NCBI GenBank assembly: GCA_047623555.1
Contig: JBLHMP010000002.1
Location: 1 to 64,000 of the forward strand
Length of the DNA stretch: 64,000 nt
DNA from: NORP181 sp047623555
GTDB lineage: Bacteria; Pseudomonadota; Alphaproteobacteria; Rhodobacterales; Rhodobacteraceae
Direction of reading: 5' to 3'
Below the pieces are notes generated by a model. That model searched no databases. It had not been told where the DNA came from and saw only the letters and a program-made list of their open reading frames with translations. Each line of letters opens with the position of its first letter. The stretch's first letter is position 1. Positions 8,614-17,857 of the stretch are shown here, in pieces. Position numbers and translations under genes: made by a program.

Positions 8614-9273
8614 ATGTTAGAATTTCGGAATGTCAGCAAATCCTTCTGGACGGGATCACAACGCAAGGTGATCCTGGACAAAGTGTCGTTCAGGGTCAAT
8701 ATCGGCCATTCGCTGGGCATATTGGCGCCCAACGGCACCGGTAAAACCACGCTGATCAATATGATGGCCGGGTTGGAAAAACCCGATGAGGGCGAAATCA
8801 TACGCTCGTGTAATATATCGTTTCCGCTTGGGTTTATGGGCGGTGTGGTCAGCAAAGTCTCGGCCATGGAGAATTGCCGCTATATCGCCAAACTTTATGG
8901 GCTGGACCCGGATTATGTTGAGGCCTATTGTCGTTGGCTCTGTAACTTGGGTGAATATTTCGACCAACCTCTTGGAACCTATTCCGCCGGTATGCGATCG
9001 CGGTTCTCATTTGCGTTGATGTTGGCGCTGGATTTTGACATCTACCTGATCGACGAAGGCATGCCCGGAACCACGGACGTGGAATTCAACGAAAAGGCCG
9101 GATCTATCCTTGCGGAACGCCTGCGCACCACGACAATTGTTATTGTGTCGCATCAGGCCAAAACCCTGGAAAAATTTGCCCGTTCTGCGGCTGTGCTGGT
9201 GGACGGCAAGCTGCATATGTTTGACACCTTGGAAGAAGCGAAACAGCTCTATGACTATGAAACCCAAGGCTAA
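8614..9273 (+). CDS. kpsT: Capsular polysaccharide ABC exporter ATPase (KpsT-like)
   Basis: A 219-residue ABC ATPase of the KpsT/Wzt class that energises export of capsule or lipid-linked polysaccharide. Seen are Walker A APNGTGKTT, a family-typical variant signature TYSAGMRSR in place of LSGGQ, Walker B FDIYLIDEG, and the switch His in VIVSHQAK. The partner permease KpsM is not in this window. The end overlaps the start of the KpsE-like gene by 23 nt, so the two are coupled. The 286-nt gap upstream should contain the operon promoter. Confidence 0.9.
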   Translation: MLEFRNVSKSFWTGSQRKVILDKVSFRVNIGHSLGILAPNGTGKTTLINMMAGLEKPDEGEIIRSCNISFPLGFMGGVVSKVSAMENCRYIAKLYGLDPDYVEAYCRWLCNLGEYFDQPLGTYSAGMRSRFSFALMLALDFDIYLIDEGMPGTTDVEFNEKAGSILAERLRTTTIVIVSHQAKTLEKFARSAAVLVDGKLHMFDTLEEAKQLYDYETQG

Positions 9274-10966
9274 AAAATTCCGCATCCGGCGCAGCACCGT
9301 CATCCCCGGAACCCCGCCCGCCAAGGCCACAGCTGTCTCGCAAGATACAGCGGGCGCCCCAAGTGCTGTCGCGCCACAACGGGCGCGCCCGACCAATCCA
9401 AAACCGGTTCAGCCCCGCCCCAAGGCGCCAGAACAGCCCGCGGCGGCGCCCCCTGTTATGCAGGGCGATGTTGCCTCGGCACAGCAAGTGGCCGGGGAAA
9501 CCGACATTGACACCATCCGCCGCGAAGGGCTGACAGGTCGGCAATTGCGCATGGCCCGCCGCGTCGCGCATAAACACAACCTGCCTGCCACGTCAGATTT
9601 CGATGCTGTGCGGTTGTTGCGTCAATCCGGGATCGACCCGTTTAAGCGGTCAAACATGCTAGAACTGGTGGTGCCGCAAGGCGGCGCCGAACAGCACGAA
9701 GGTGGCGCGCCGGATGCATTGGCAAATGTTCCGGCACAAACCACCAAAGTGCAATTACCGCAAACCATACCTGCGCAAAAACAAACGCTGCCCTCGACCG
9801 AACTAAGCCCGGTCGAGCGACGCACTCAGGAAATCGGCGACATTCAGCGCGATATCACGCGCCGCCGTCGCCGCAGGATGGGCCTGTTGTTTGCGCGGCT
9901 GTCGTTTTTTGTATTCCTGCCAACGTTGATTGCGGGCTGGTACTTTAATGTCGCCGCAACACCGATGTACTCGACCAAATCCGAATTCCTGATCCTAAAG
10001 GCGGACAGCGCTGGCGGCTCTGGGATCGGCGGTCTTTTGACCGGGACACAGTTTGCCACCAATCAGGATTCCATCGCCGTGCAATCGTTTCTGCAGTCCA
10101 AAGATGCGATGCTTCGGCTGGACAAAGCAATGGGATACAAGGCCCACTTTACTCAGGAATCGATCGATCCGATCCAAAGGTTGGAAGACAATCCATCCAA
10201 CGAAGATGCCTACAAGCTATACAAGAAAAACGTCAAAATAGGTTATGATCCCACCGAAGGCGTGATCAAAATGGAAGTGATCGCAGCGGACCCAAAAGTC
10301 GCGTCAGAGATTTCCAGCCAGCTGATCACCTTTGCCGAAAATCGCGTCAATCATCTGAGCGAACAAAAACGCGGCGACCAGATGACGGACGCTAAAAAGA
10401 GTTTTATGACCGCCCAGGATGAACGACGCAAAGCCCAGGAAGCATTGGTACAATTGCAGCTAAAGGGCGCCATACTGGATCCCGAAGGGGTGATTTCTTC
10501 GCTACGAGGGCAAATCAACAACGTCGAAATACAAGTGCAGGAAAAGGAATTGCAACTGGCGGCACTGATGGACAATGCCCGCCCCAACAAGGCCAAGGTT
10601 GATGGCGCACGCGCCGACATCCGCCGCTATAAAAACCTGTTGCAGGCACTGAACGACAAGATGACAGACGCCAGTCAGGGTGAAAACTCACTGGCCAAAC
10701 TGACGGTCAACATTCAGATGGCGCAGGCCGATCTGACCACCCGCGACATGCTGCTGCAATCCGCCCTGCAACAGGTCGAACAGACCCGAATGGAGGCAAA
10801 CCGGCAGGTGCGGTATTTGACAACCTCGGTTGAACCGGTGCCGTCCCAGGAACCCAGCTATCCACGCAAATTCGAAAACACGATACTGGCATTTTTGGTC
10901 TTTGGCGGTATATATCTGATGATCTCGCTAACGGCCTCTATCCTTCGTGAACAGGTAACATCATGA
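9251..10966 (+). CDS. kpsE: Capsule export inner-membrane protein (KpsE/Wzz-like)
   Basis: About 571 residues from the ATG at 9251 (or 569 from 9257). The frame extends further upstream inside kpsT, but those codons overlap a conserved gene. Order: a Pro/Ala-rich cytoplasmic N-terminus; a conserved block (IRREGLTGRQLRMARRVA, then SDFDAVRLLRQSGIDPF); a basic stretch RRRRRR followed by helix 1; a periplasmic Wzz-like region with YSTKSEFLILKAD; long coiled-coil segments; and a C-terminal helix. KpsE-type polysaccharide co-polymerases link the inner-membrane exporter to the outer-membrane channel. The stop overlaps the kdsA start. Confidence 0.85.
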   Translation: MTMKPKAKKFRIRRSTVIPGTPPAKATAVSQDTAGAPSAVAPQRARPTNPKPVQPRPKAPEQPAAAPPVMQGDVASAQQVAGETDIDTIRREGLTGRQLRMARRVAHKHNLPATSDFDAVRLLRQSGIDPFKRSNMLELVVPQGGAEQHEGGAPDALANVPAQTTKVQLPQTIPAQKQTLPSTELSPVERRTQEIGDIQRDITRRRRRRMGLLFARLSFFVFLPTLIAGWYFNVAATPMYSTKSEFLILKADSAGGSGIGGLLTGTQFATNQDSIAVQSFLQSKDAMLRLDKAMGYKAHFTQESIDPIQRLEDNPSNEDAYKLYKKNVKIGYDPTEGVIKMEVIAADPKVASEISSQLITFAENRVNHLSEQKRGDQMTDAKKSFMTAQDERRKAQEALVQLQLKGAILDPEGVISSLRGQINNVEIQVQEKELQLAALMDNARPNKAKVDGARADIRRYKNLLQALNDKMTDASQGENSLAKLTVNIQMAQADLTTRDMLLQSALQQVEQTRMEANRQVRYLTTSVEPVPSQEPSYPRKFENTILAFLVFGGIYLMISLTASILREQVTS

Positions 10967-11802
10967 TTATGAAACATGTCCAGGTCGCCGATCTTAGCAT
11001 CGGCAATGAACGCCCGCTGACCATTATCGCCGGCCCCTGCCAACTAGAAAGCGCCGATCACGCGCAGATGATTGCTGGCGTGATGAAAGAGGCCTGCGAT
11101 GCCGTCGGGGCGCAATATGTGTTTAAGGCGTCGTTTGACAAAGCCAACCGCACGTCGATGTCGGGCATTCGTGGCCCCGGTATCGAGGACGGTCTGGCAA
11201 TGCTGGACAGCGTCAAAAAACAGATCAACGTCCCAGTCCTGACTGATATTCACACGCCCGAGCAATGCCGCATGGCAGCGCAGGTTTGCGACATCCTGCA
11301 GATTCCGGCGCTGCTGTGCCGACAAACCGACCTAATCCTGGCCGCGGCTGAAACCGGGGCTGCCATCAATGTCAAAAAGGGTCAGTTTCTGGCCCCTTGG
11401 GACATGGCAAATGTGGTTGGAAAAATCGAATCCACCGGCAACCAAAAGATTTTGCTGACCGAACGGGGCACCTCGTTTGGCTATAATACACTGGTCACCG
11501 ACATGCGGTCGCTGCCGCAAATGGGCGCCACCGGTTATCCGGTGGTCATGGATGCCACCCATTCGGTGCAGCAACCTGCCGGGCTAGGAGGATCGACCGG
11601 CGGGCAGCGCGAATTTGCGCCGTTGATGGCGCGGGCCGCTGTGGCAATTGGCGTGGCATGTGTGTTCATCGAAACCCATGAAGACCCGGATCAATCACCA
11701 TCAGATGGCCCCAACATGGTTTATCTCGACCAGATGCCAAAGCTGATCAAATTGCTGATGGCGTTTGACCAGATTGCCAAATCTAACCCGTTGGACCTGT
11801 AA
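10963..11802 (+). CDS. kdsA: 3-deoxy-8-phosphooctulonate synthase
   Basis: A 279-residue KdsA, which condenses arabinose 5-phosphate with phosphoenolpyruvate to Kdo 8-phosphate. Kdo is used in lipid A core and in capsule linkers. Motifs seen: AGPCQLES, FKASFDKANRTS, GIRGPG, LTDIHTPEQC, PALLCRQTDL and VKKGQFLAPWDM. The Cys in GPCQLES fits the metal-dependent KdsA class (E. coli has Asn there). It overlaps the KpsE-like gene by 4 nt (ATGA), consistent with Kdo supply for the exported polysaccharide. The ATG at 10969 is an alternative start. Confidence 0.95.
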   Translation: MIMKHVQVADLSIGNERPLTIIAGPCQLESADHAQMIAGVMKEACDAVGAQYVFKASFDKANRTSMSGIRGPGIEDGLAMLDSVKKQINVPVLTDIHTPEQCRMAAQVCDILQIPALLCRQTDLILAAAETGAAINVKKGQFLAPWDMANVVGKIESTGNQKILLTERGTSFGYNTLVTDMRSLPQMGATGYPVVMDATHSVQQPAGLGGSTGGQREFAPLMARAAVAIGVACVFIETHEDPDQSPSDGPNMVYLDQMPKLIKLLMAFDQIAKSNPLDL

Positions 11803-11824
11803 CCCACAGCGATCGGATGCCAGT

Positions 11825-13321
11825 ATGACCAAACCTGCCACCACGGCGCAACAGAACACCTGGGCATTTTTGCGCGATCCGATGATTGCACCCACTGGAT
11901 TTCGCGAATACGACGCCCGCTGGAAATACCCGGACGAAATTAATCTGCCCGGTATCACCGCGCTTGGTCTGGGTTTGGGAACGCAAATGTATGCGCGTGA
12001 TATTGAACCGGTTATTGCTGTGGCCAATGACTACCGCGACTATTCCCTGTCGATCAAAAACGCGCTGATGCTGGGACTAATGCAGGCTGGAATTCAGGTC
12101 AAAGACATTGGCCCGGCGCTGTCCCCAATGGCCTACTTCGCCCAGTTTCACCTGGATATCCCCGCCGTGGCCATGGTCACTGCCAGCCACAATCCCAACG
12201 GTTGGACCGGCGTCAAAATGGGCTTTGAACGCCCCCTGACCCATGGCCCCGATGAGATGAATGAGTTGCGCGACATTGTATTAAACGGTCAAGGCAAGGC
12301 GCGCGCCGGGGGCAATTATGAATTTGTCGATGGGGTGAAAGAGGCCTACCTGGATGATTTGGCTGGTGATTTCAAAATGTCGCGGTCTTTGAAGGTGGTC
12401 TGTGCCACCGGCAACGGCACTGCCTCGGCCTTTGCGCCCGAGCTGTTTGAACGGATCGGCGTTGAGGTTGTTCCCAGCCATACCCGGTTGGATTATACCT
12501 TTCCGCATTACAACCCAAACCCCGAAGCGATGGAAATGCTGTATGATATGGCGGATTCGGTGCGTGCATCCGGGGCCGATTTCGCGCTTGGATTTGATGG
12601 TGATGGCGACCGTTGCGGCGTTGTCGACGACAAAGGCCAAGAGATATTTGCCGACAAAGTTGGCGTCATCATGGCGCGTGATCTGGCCAAAATCTATCCC
12701 GGCTCGACCTTTGTCGCGGATGTGAAATCCACTGGATTATTTGCCTCAGACCCGGAATTGCTGAAATACGGCATCAAAGCGGACTATTGGAAAACCGGTC
12801 ATTCCCACATGAAACGCCGGGTCAAAGAGCTTGGTGCGCTGGCCGGGTTTGAAAAGTCGGGCCACTACTTTTTTGCAGATCCAATTGGGCGCGGTTATGA
12901 TTGTGGTATGCGGGTGGCCGTTGAAATCTGCAAATTGATGGACCGCAACCCGGATAAATCCATGTCTGACCTGCGCAAAGCCCTACCAAAAACCTACGCA
13001 ACCCCCACCCTGTCGCCGTGGTGCGCCGATACCGAAAAATACGATGTGTTGGACCGAATTGTCGCCAAGTTGATGGCAATGGCCGATGCGGGTGGCACAA
13101 TTGGCGGGCGTAAAATCACCGATGTGGTGACCGTCAATGGCGCCCGGGTGATCCTGGAAAACGGCGCCTGGGGGTTGGTGCGGGCCTCCTCCAACACGCC
13201 TAATCTGGTGGTGGTCTGTGAAAGCCCCGAAAGCGACGCTGAAATGCGGGCGATTTTCAACGATCTGGATGCGGTGATCAGAACCGAACCGGGTGTCGGC
13301 GATTATGACCAGACGATTTAG
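11825..13321 (+). CDS. Phosphomannomutase/phosphoglucomutase
   Basis: A 498-residue alpha-D-phosphohexomutase that interconverts hexose 1- and 6-phosphates for nucleotide-sugar synthesis. The phosphoserine loop TASHNPNG is near residue 120, the Mg-binding DGDGDR near 258-263, and the sugar-binding FEKSGHYFF near 341-349. The C-terminal phosphate-binding domain has LVRASSNTPNLVV. The frame is open 60 nt further upstream, but the ATG at 11825 is preferred because the extra codons overlap the kdsA stop and are not family-like. It lies 22 nt after kdsA in the polysaccharide operon. Whether mannose or glucose phosphate is preferred cannot be told. Confidence 0.9.
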   Translation: MTKPATTAQQNTWAFLRDPMIAPTGFREYDARWKYPDEINLPGITALGLGLGTQMYARDIEPVIAVANDYRDYSLSIKNALMLGLMQAGIQVKDIGPALSPMAYFAQFHLDIPAVAMVTASHNPNGWTGVKMGFERPLTHGPDEMNELRDIVLNGQGKARAGGNYEFVDGVKEAYLDDLAGDFKMSRSLKVVCATGNGTASAFAPELFERIGVEVVPSHTRLDYTFPHYNPNPEAMEMLYDMADSVRASGADFALGFDGDGDRCGVVDDKGQEIFADKVGVIMARDLAKIYPGSTFVADVKSTGLFASDPELLKYGIKADYWKTGHSHMKRRVKELGALAGFEKSGHYFFADPIGRGYDCGMRVAVEICKLMDRNPDKSMSDLRKALPKTYATPTLSPWCADTEKYDVLDRIVAKLMAMADAGGTIGGRKITDVVTVNGARVILENGAWGLVRASSNTPNLVVVCESPESDAEMRAIFNDLDAVIRTEPGVGDYDQTI

Positions 13322-13333
13322 GGTCAGCTGCCG

Positions 13334-15268
13334 TTATTTTTTGCCCAACAACCGTAACAGTTCGTTCTTGGCTTTGTCCTCAAAGCTTTGTCTTAGCACC
13401 TTTTCAGAGTCCTCACCTTCGCCTACCGTGACGTCCAGTTCTTTTTCCAGCTTTCGCTGTACGGCGTCGCGCGTGTCTTGCTCAAGAACATCAATTTCTG
13501 CCTCCAAAGCCTTGCTTAGGTCTGGTCGAATTTTCACATCAGACCACGGGCCACGCAAACGCACCGGGATCGACAGCCCTTGTTTGCCCTCAGACCGCAG
13601 CACAGCCGGCGTAAACAGATAATCAATATCCTGATCGCCCAACCCGATGCGCCCCGCCCCATCCGCCTGAATTTTCGGCAACAACAGCAGCAAATCCTCG
13701 TTCACCAAATTGCCGCCTGCAATGGTATAGGTCGCCGTCAGGCTATCAAACACCGTCGTTCCACCGGCGCCATCGCCTGAACGCATTAGTTTATCCAGAT
13801 TGAACCCCGAAATAACACCCTGGCCCATTTCCATTGATCCCTGTCCTGACAGAGACCCCATGATCGCATCCAACGACGCCCCAACCCCGAGGAATTTGAT
13901 CTGGGTATCTGCCAACCCGTCCAGCCGTTCAAACCCCGCCAAGGCCCCCAACGCGGTCTTCATGCCGATATTGCTGGCCCTAAGATCGCCGCCCACCGAA
14001 AGGCCGTTGCGATTATTGGCCACCAATTGCCCGGTCAGCGTGCCGCCAAAGGTCGACACCTTTGTCAGCTCTAACACCGCCCGCGACTGATCAATCCGCA
14101 GCGCAATCTGTGTCGGTCCTAGCAGCAGCGCACCGACATCTATGCTTTGCGCGCTTAGGTTGATTGTGCCGTTGATCATGCCAAGGCCACTGGCATCAAT
14201 CGGGTCTTTGGACCACCCGGTTCCCGATACGGCGGTGCTGGTTTTTTCGCCCTCTGCGGATGTCTCGGCCAAGGCGGAAAAATCCAAGGCCGCGGCGTTG
14301 AATTGCGCGGTAATATTTGGCCTATCGCCGAGCGTGATGTCCACGGCCCCCGTCAACTGGTTGTTGTCCAGCGTCACTGTCAGTTCCCGCACCGATAATC
14401 GCCCATCCTTTGTATAGGTCACATTGCCGTCGACCTTTAGGGCACGGCCAAGCCCCGATGGGATATCAACCGGGCCAAGGCCAAAGGCGGTCAGCATCGC
14501 AGCGGTGTTGCTGCTGTTTAGCGCAAGACGCCCGGTGGCATCACCGGTCAGGCTCGCGCGGCCAAGAAAATCAATCTCGCTTCCGGGGGCGGTGATCCGT
14601 GCGCTGATCGGAGCGACCGCGCCGCCCAAAAACGCCTCAAACCCGCCGATATTGGCGGCGATTGTCACCACCTCTCCGGTGGGGCGGGCTTTTAGCACAA
14701 TATCCGCCGGGCCGCTTGCCGAAGGCCATTCCAGCGACAGATCAAGGTTTTCAACCAATACCGCCTCGGCGTCAGCCGCCTCATACACCAGGCTTGCGTC
14801 GGTCAATGTCAGCCGTTCAAGGGTAAGCGGTGTGCTTGCTACATTACTGGCGCCATCAGAACTGCCGATTTCGCCACTAATCTGCTCTCCGAATTCCCAA
14901 TTGCCCCGGCCATCCTTGCGGGTTGCCAGCCGCAGTTTTGGGGCAACGGCAACGATGCGTTTCACCCGAATTTCGCCGCGCAAAAGATCGGGTGCGGATA
15001 TGCCAATGGCAAGGCTTTGCGCGCTCAACATCGGATCTGACCCTGCCCAATCGGCATTACCAAAGGTCACAGGCCCGGTTTTGACGCCCAAAATCGGCCA
15101 CAAGGTCACCGATACGCCGCCATCAATCACCAGATCGCGTCCGGTATGGGCCTTGACCTGATCCGTCGCAATTTTGGCGATCTTTTCGCCGGGCAGGAAA
15201 AACAACCCGGCCATCGCCACCAGGACGGCGATCACCAGGATTACGATGATCCGAAATAGCCAACGCAT
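13334..15268 (-). CDS. AsmA family protein
   Basis: A 644-residue protein anchored by one N-terminal helix (residues ~4-24), followed by a large periplasmic region typical of AsmA-like proteins. These belong to a superfamily with repeating-groove domains and are linked to phospholipid transport between membranes. The C-terminal AsmA_2-type part contains GSLSGQGSMEMGQGVISGFNLDKLM. I chose the ATG at 15268 because it precedes a basic n-region and hydrophobic helix; the longer frame to 15325 has no family features. It is convergent with the phosphohexomutase, 12 nt apart. Confidence 0.88.
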   Translation of the reverse strand: MRWLFRIIVILVIAVLVAMAGLFFLPGEKIAKIATDQVKAHTGRDLVIDGGVSVTLWPILGVKTGPVTFGNADWAGSDPMLSAQSLAIGISAPDLLRGEIRVKRIVAVAPKLRLATRKDGRGNWEFGEQISGEIGSSDGASNVASTPLTLERLTLTDASLVYEAADAEAVLVENLDLSLEWPSASGPADIVLKARPTGEVVTIAANIGGFEAFLGGAVAPISARITAPGSEIDFLGRASLTGDATGRLALNSSNTAAMLTAFGLGPVDIPSGLGRALKVDGNVTYTKDGRLSVRELTVTLDNNQLTGAVDITLGDRPNITAQFNAAALDFSALAETSAEGEKTSTAVSGTGWSKDPIDASGLGMINGTINLSAQSIDVGALLLGPTQIALRIDQSRAVLELTKVSTFGGTLTGQLVANNRNGLSVGGDLRASNIGMKTALGALAGFERLDGLADTQIKFLGVGASLDAIMGSLSGQGSMEMGQGVISGFNLDKLMRSGDGAGGTTVFDSLTATYTIAGGNLVNEDLLLLLPKIQADGAGRIGLGDQDIDYLFTPAVLRSEGKQGLSIPVRLRGPWSDVKIRPDLSKALEAEIDVLEQDTRDAVQRKLEKELDVTVGEGEDSEKVLRQSFEDKAKNELLRLLGKK

Positions 15269-15371
15269 GTCATCTCTCCTCGCGGTTTTATTGCCCCAGT
15301 TTAATGGCGTTCTGTCGCCACGCAATGGTCAAAGGGTTTGCACCTGCCGTTGGTCTCTATATATGCGCAGG

Positions 15372-16760
15372 ATGAGCACCAATCCACCAAGCCTGCGCCC
15401 CGACCTTGCGCCAACCGCCCGCATGACCGATAAATCACGCCCCGGCCAGCCCACCATCGGTATGGTATCACTGGGCTGTCCCAAAGCGCTGGTCGACAGC
15501 GAACGTATCCTGACACGGCTGCGCGCCGAAGGCTATGGCATCTCGCCAGACTATAGCGGTGCCGACGCCGTGATCGTGAACACCTGCGGGTTCCTTGATT
15601 CCGCCAAGGCCGAGTCACTTGAGGCAATTGGCGAGGCACTGGCCGAAAACGGCAAAGTTATTGTCACTGGTTGTCTGGGCGCCGACCCCGCCTATATCAC
15701 CGGCGCGCATCCCAAAGTGTTGGCCGTCACCGGACCACATCAATATGAGCAGGTGCTGGACGCTGTGCATAAGGCGGTTCCGCCTGATCCGAATCCGTTT
15801 ATCGATCTGCTGCCTGCCACGGGTGTATCTCTGACACCCAGACACTTTAGTTACCTAAAGATTTCAGAGGGTTGCAATCATAAGTGCAAGTTCTGCATCA
15901 TCCCGGATATGCGTGGAAAACTGGCCTCGCGCCCGGCCCATGCAGTGCTGCGCGAGGCTGAGCGGCTTGTGGATAACGGCGTCAAAGAGCTTTTGATTAT
16001 ATCGCAAGATACCAGCGCCTATGGGCTGGATCGCAAATACGACGTGAACCCGTGGAAAGACGGCGAAGTGCGCAGCCATATCCTTGATCTCTCGCGTGAA
16101 CTTGGCCGCCTAGGGGCCTGGATTCGTTTACATTATATCTATCCATACCCGCATGTTCGCGACCTGATCCCGTTGATGGCAGACCCCGAAAGCGGTGTGC
16201 TGCCCTATCTTGATATCCCGTTCCAACACGCGCACCCGGACGTTCTGCGCCGCATGGCGCGCCCGGCAGCGGGGTCCAAAACCCTGGACGAAATCGCCGC
16301 CTGGCGCAGTATTTGCCCAGACATCACCTTGCGCTCGACGTTTATTGTTGGCTACCCCGGCGAGACCGAAGCCGAATTTCAGACCCTTCTTGACTGGATG
16401 GACGAGGCGCAATTGGATCGCGTTGGCTGTTTTCAATACGAAAACGTTGCTGGTGCACGGTCAAACGCGCTGCCGGATCACGTGGCGGAAGAGGTGAAAC
16501 AGGACCGTTGGGATCGGTTCATGGCCAAGGCACAGACGATTTCCGAGGCCAAACTGTTGGCCAAAGTGGGGCGAATCATGGACGTCATCATCGACGAAAT
16601 CGACGATGAGGCCGCCACCTGCCGCACCATGGCAGACGCGCCCGAGATCGACGGCAACCTGTTTATCGACGAAGGATTTAAGGCGCTGAACGTCGGCGAC
16701 ATCGTCACCGTGCAGGTGGATGAGGCCGGAGAGTATGATTTGTGGGGGAAGCTGGTTTAA
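15372..16760 (+). CDS. rimO: Ribosomal protein S12 methylthiotransferase RimO
   Basis: A 462-residue radical-SAM methylthiotransferase that modifies a conserved Asp of ribosomal protein S12. The N-terminal MTTase domain carries three Cys (SLGCPKALVDSER, NTCGFLDSAK, TGCLGA). The radical SAM motif CNHKCKFC is near residues 168-175, and a C-terminal TRAM domain ends at DLWGKLV. The ATG at 15372 gives the N-terminus known from relatives (MSTNPPSLRPDLAP); the longer frame to 15174 overlaps the divergent asmA-like gene. A perfect palindrome follows at 16823-16840. Confidence 0.95.
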   Translation: MSTNPPSLRPDLAPTARMTDKSRPGQPTIGMVSLGCPKALVDSERILTRLRAEGYGISPDYSGADAVIVNTCGFLDSAKAESLEAIGEALAENGKVIVTGCLGADPAYITGAHPKVLAVTGPHQYEQVLDAVHKAVPPDPNPFIDLLPATGVSLTPRHFSYLKISEGCNHKCKFCIIPDMRGKLASRPAHAVLREAERLVDNGVKELLIISQDTSAYGLDRKYDVNPWKDGEVRSHILDLSRELGRLGAWIRLHYIYPYPHVRDLIPLMADPESGVLPYLDIPFQHAHPDVLRRMARPAAGSKTLDEIAAWRSICPDITLRSTFIVGYPGETEAEFQTLLDWMDEAQLDRVGCFQYENVAGARSNALPDHVAEEVKQDRWDRFMAKAQTISEAKLLAKVGRIMDVIIDEIDDEAATCRTMADAPEIDGNLFIDEGFKALNVGDIVTVQVDEAGEYDLWGKLV

Positions 16761-16763
16761 GAG

Positions 16764-16929
16764 TTGAGTGAAGATGATTTCAATAAGAAATGGCTTCGAA
16801 ATGAAGAGATTTGAATTCCTAACCAAAACTTAAGTTTTGGTATTTTCATCGGAGTCCTAATCGGGATTGTGTTTATGATAGTCGTCGGTTCAGAATCCGA
16901 CGATATCGACAAAAAGAATCACGTATACC
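16764..16929 (+). pseudogene. Remnant of a small membrane-protein gene cut by the IS
   Basis: In one frame from a TTG at 16764 the sequence reads SEDDFNKKWLRNEEI, then TGA at 16812. It then continues in the same frame as IPNQNLSFGIFIGVLIG and an adjoining hydrophobic stretch, ending in SESDDIDKKNHVY exactly at the left end of the IS5-type element. The composition is more AT-rich than the neighbours. The hydrophilic-hydrophobic-hydrophilic pattern suggests a small single-helix protein inactivated by a nonsense change and truncated by the insertion. No family was recognised, and the part after the IS is not apparent. Confidence 0.35.
16823..16840. terminator. Perfect 18-bp palindrome downstream of rimO
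   Basis: The sequence CCAAAACTTAAGTTTTGG is a perfect palindrome followed by TATTTTC. It could act as a weak rho-independent terminator for rimO (64 nt after the stop), but the stem is AT-rich with no loop, so function is uncertain. Confidence 0.4.
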
Positions 16930-17079
16930 GGCTTTGTTGCACAAATACGATGGGGGATTCATGTCATGAATCCGGTGTGTTAACCGGGAAGCATGAGCAA
17001 ACCTTCCTCACCGACTTACAAGACCACGAACTGGCGTAGCTATAACGAGGCATTGAAGCTCCGTGGCTGGCTGACGATC

Positions 17080-17116
17080 CGTTGACCGGCAGTCGCTGCT
17101 TGCAGCGATGAGAGGT
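17080..17116 (+). repeat. Palindromic REP-like insertion, copy A (37 nt)
   Basis: This is the extra sequence between transposase codons LTI and WFDP. It begins CGTTGACCGGCAG, has the perfect hairpin CGCTGC-TT-GCAGCG in the middle, and ends GAGAGGT. It shares both ends with the reverse complement of copy B (17818-17857) while the central hairpin differs, the pattern expected for a dispersed palindromic element family. Confidence 0.7.
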
Positions 17117-17817
17117 TGGTTTGATCCTGAGATGCGTTGGGAGGCAAAGCCGTCTGGCAAGAGGGGCCGGCAGCAAAGCTACAGCGATACCGCAATCCAG
17201 ACCTGTCTAACCATGAAGGTCCTGTTCGGGATGGCCCTGCGACAGACGACCGGGTTCGTGGCGAGTTTGCTCAAATTGATCGGCTTGGACTGGGCAGCCC
17301 CGGACTTCCGCACTCTGTGCCGCCGTCAGAAGGAACTCGTCGTCAACATCTCCTATCACGGTTCAGACGACCCACTGCATTTGCTGGTCGACAGCACCGG
17401 CATCAAAGGTGAAGGCGAATGGCATGCGCGCAAGTCTGGAGGCCCCAAACGCCGTCTATGGCGTAAGATACACCTCGGCATTGACGCGCAAACGCTAGAA
17501 ATTCGGGCCATTGAAGTCACTGGCAGCAATGTTGGTGACGCGCCCATACTGCCTGATCTGCTCAACCAGATACTGCCCGGTCAGGAAATTGGGTCGGTGA
17601 CCGCGGACGGGGCATATGACACGCGCAAATGCCATGACGCCATTGCCGACCGCGGTGCCCACGCTGTCATCCCTCCTTGCAAGAATGCAAAGCTGTGGAA
17701 ACCCACGTCTGCCGGGGTTGTTGCCAGAAACGAAGCTGTGCGATCCTCGAGCTGCTTCGGTCGGGCCCTCTGGCGAAAATTGAGTGGCTATCATCGCCGG
17801 AGCCGCGTTGAAACGAA

Positions 17818-17857
17818 CCCTCTCGTGCATTGCTACGCAATGCCCTGCCGGGCAGCG
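17818..17857 (-). repeat. Palindromic REP-like insertion, copy B (40 nt)
   Basis: This is extra sequence inside the transposase 3' region, directly after the RVET codons. On the minus strand it begins CGCTGCCCGGCAG, contains the perfect hairpin GCATTGC-GTA-GCAATGC, and ends GAGAGGG. Its ends match copy A in the opposite orientation, and the insertion of 13 codons plus 1 nt causes the frameshift. The target just 3' of it contains GCATTGC, identical to one hairpin arm. Confidence 0.7.

Noticed and set aside
14424..15161. 245-aa open frame on the plus strand opposite the asmA-like gene
   Set aside because: It is Ser/Ala/Pro-rich, has no motifs or ribosome binding site, and mirrors the codons of the real gene.
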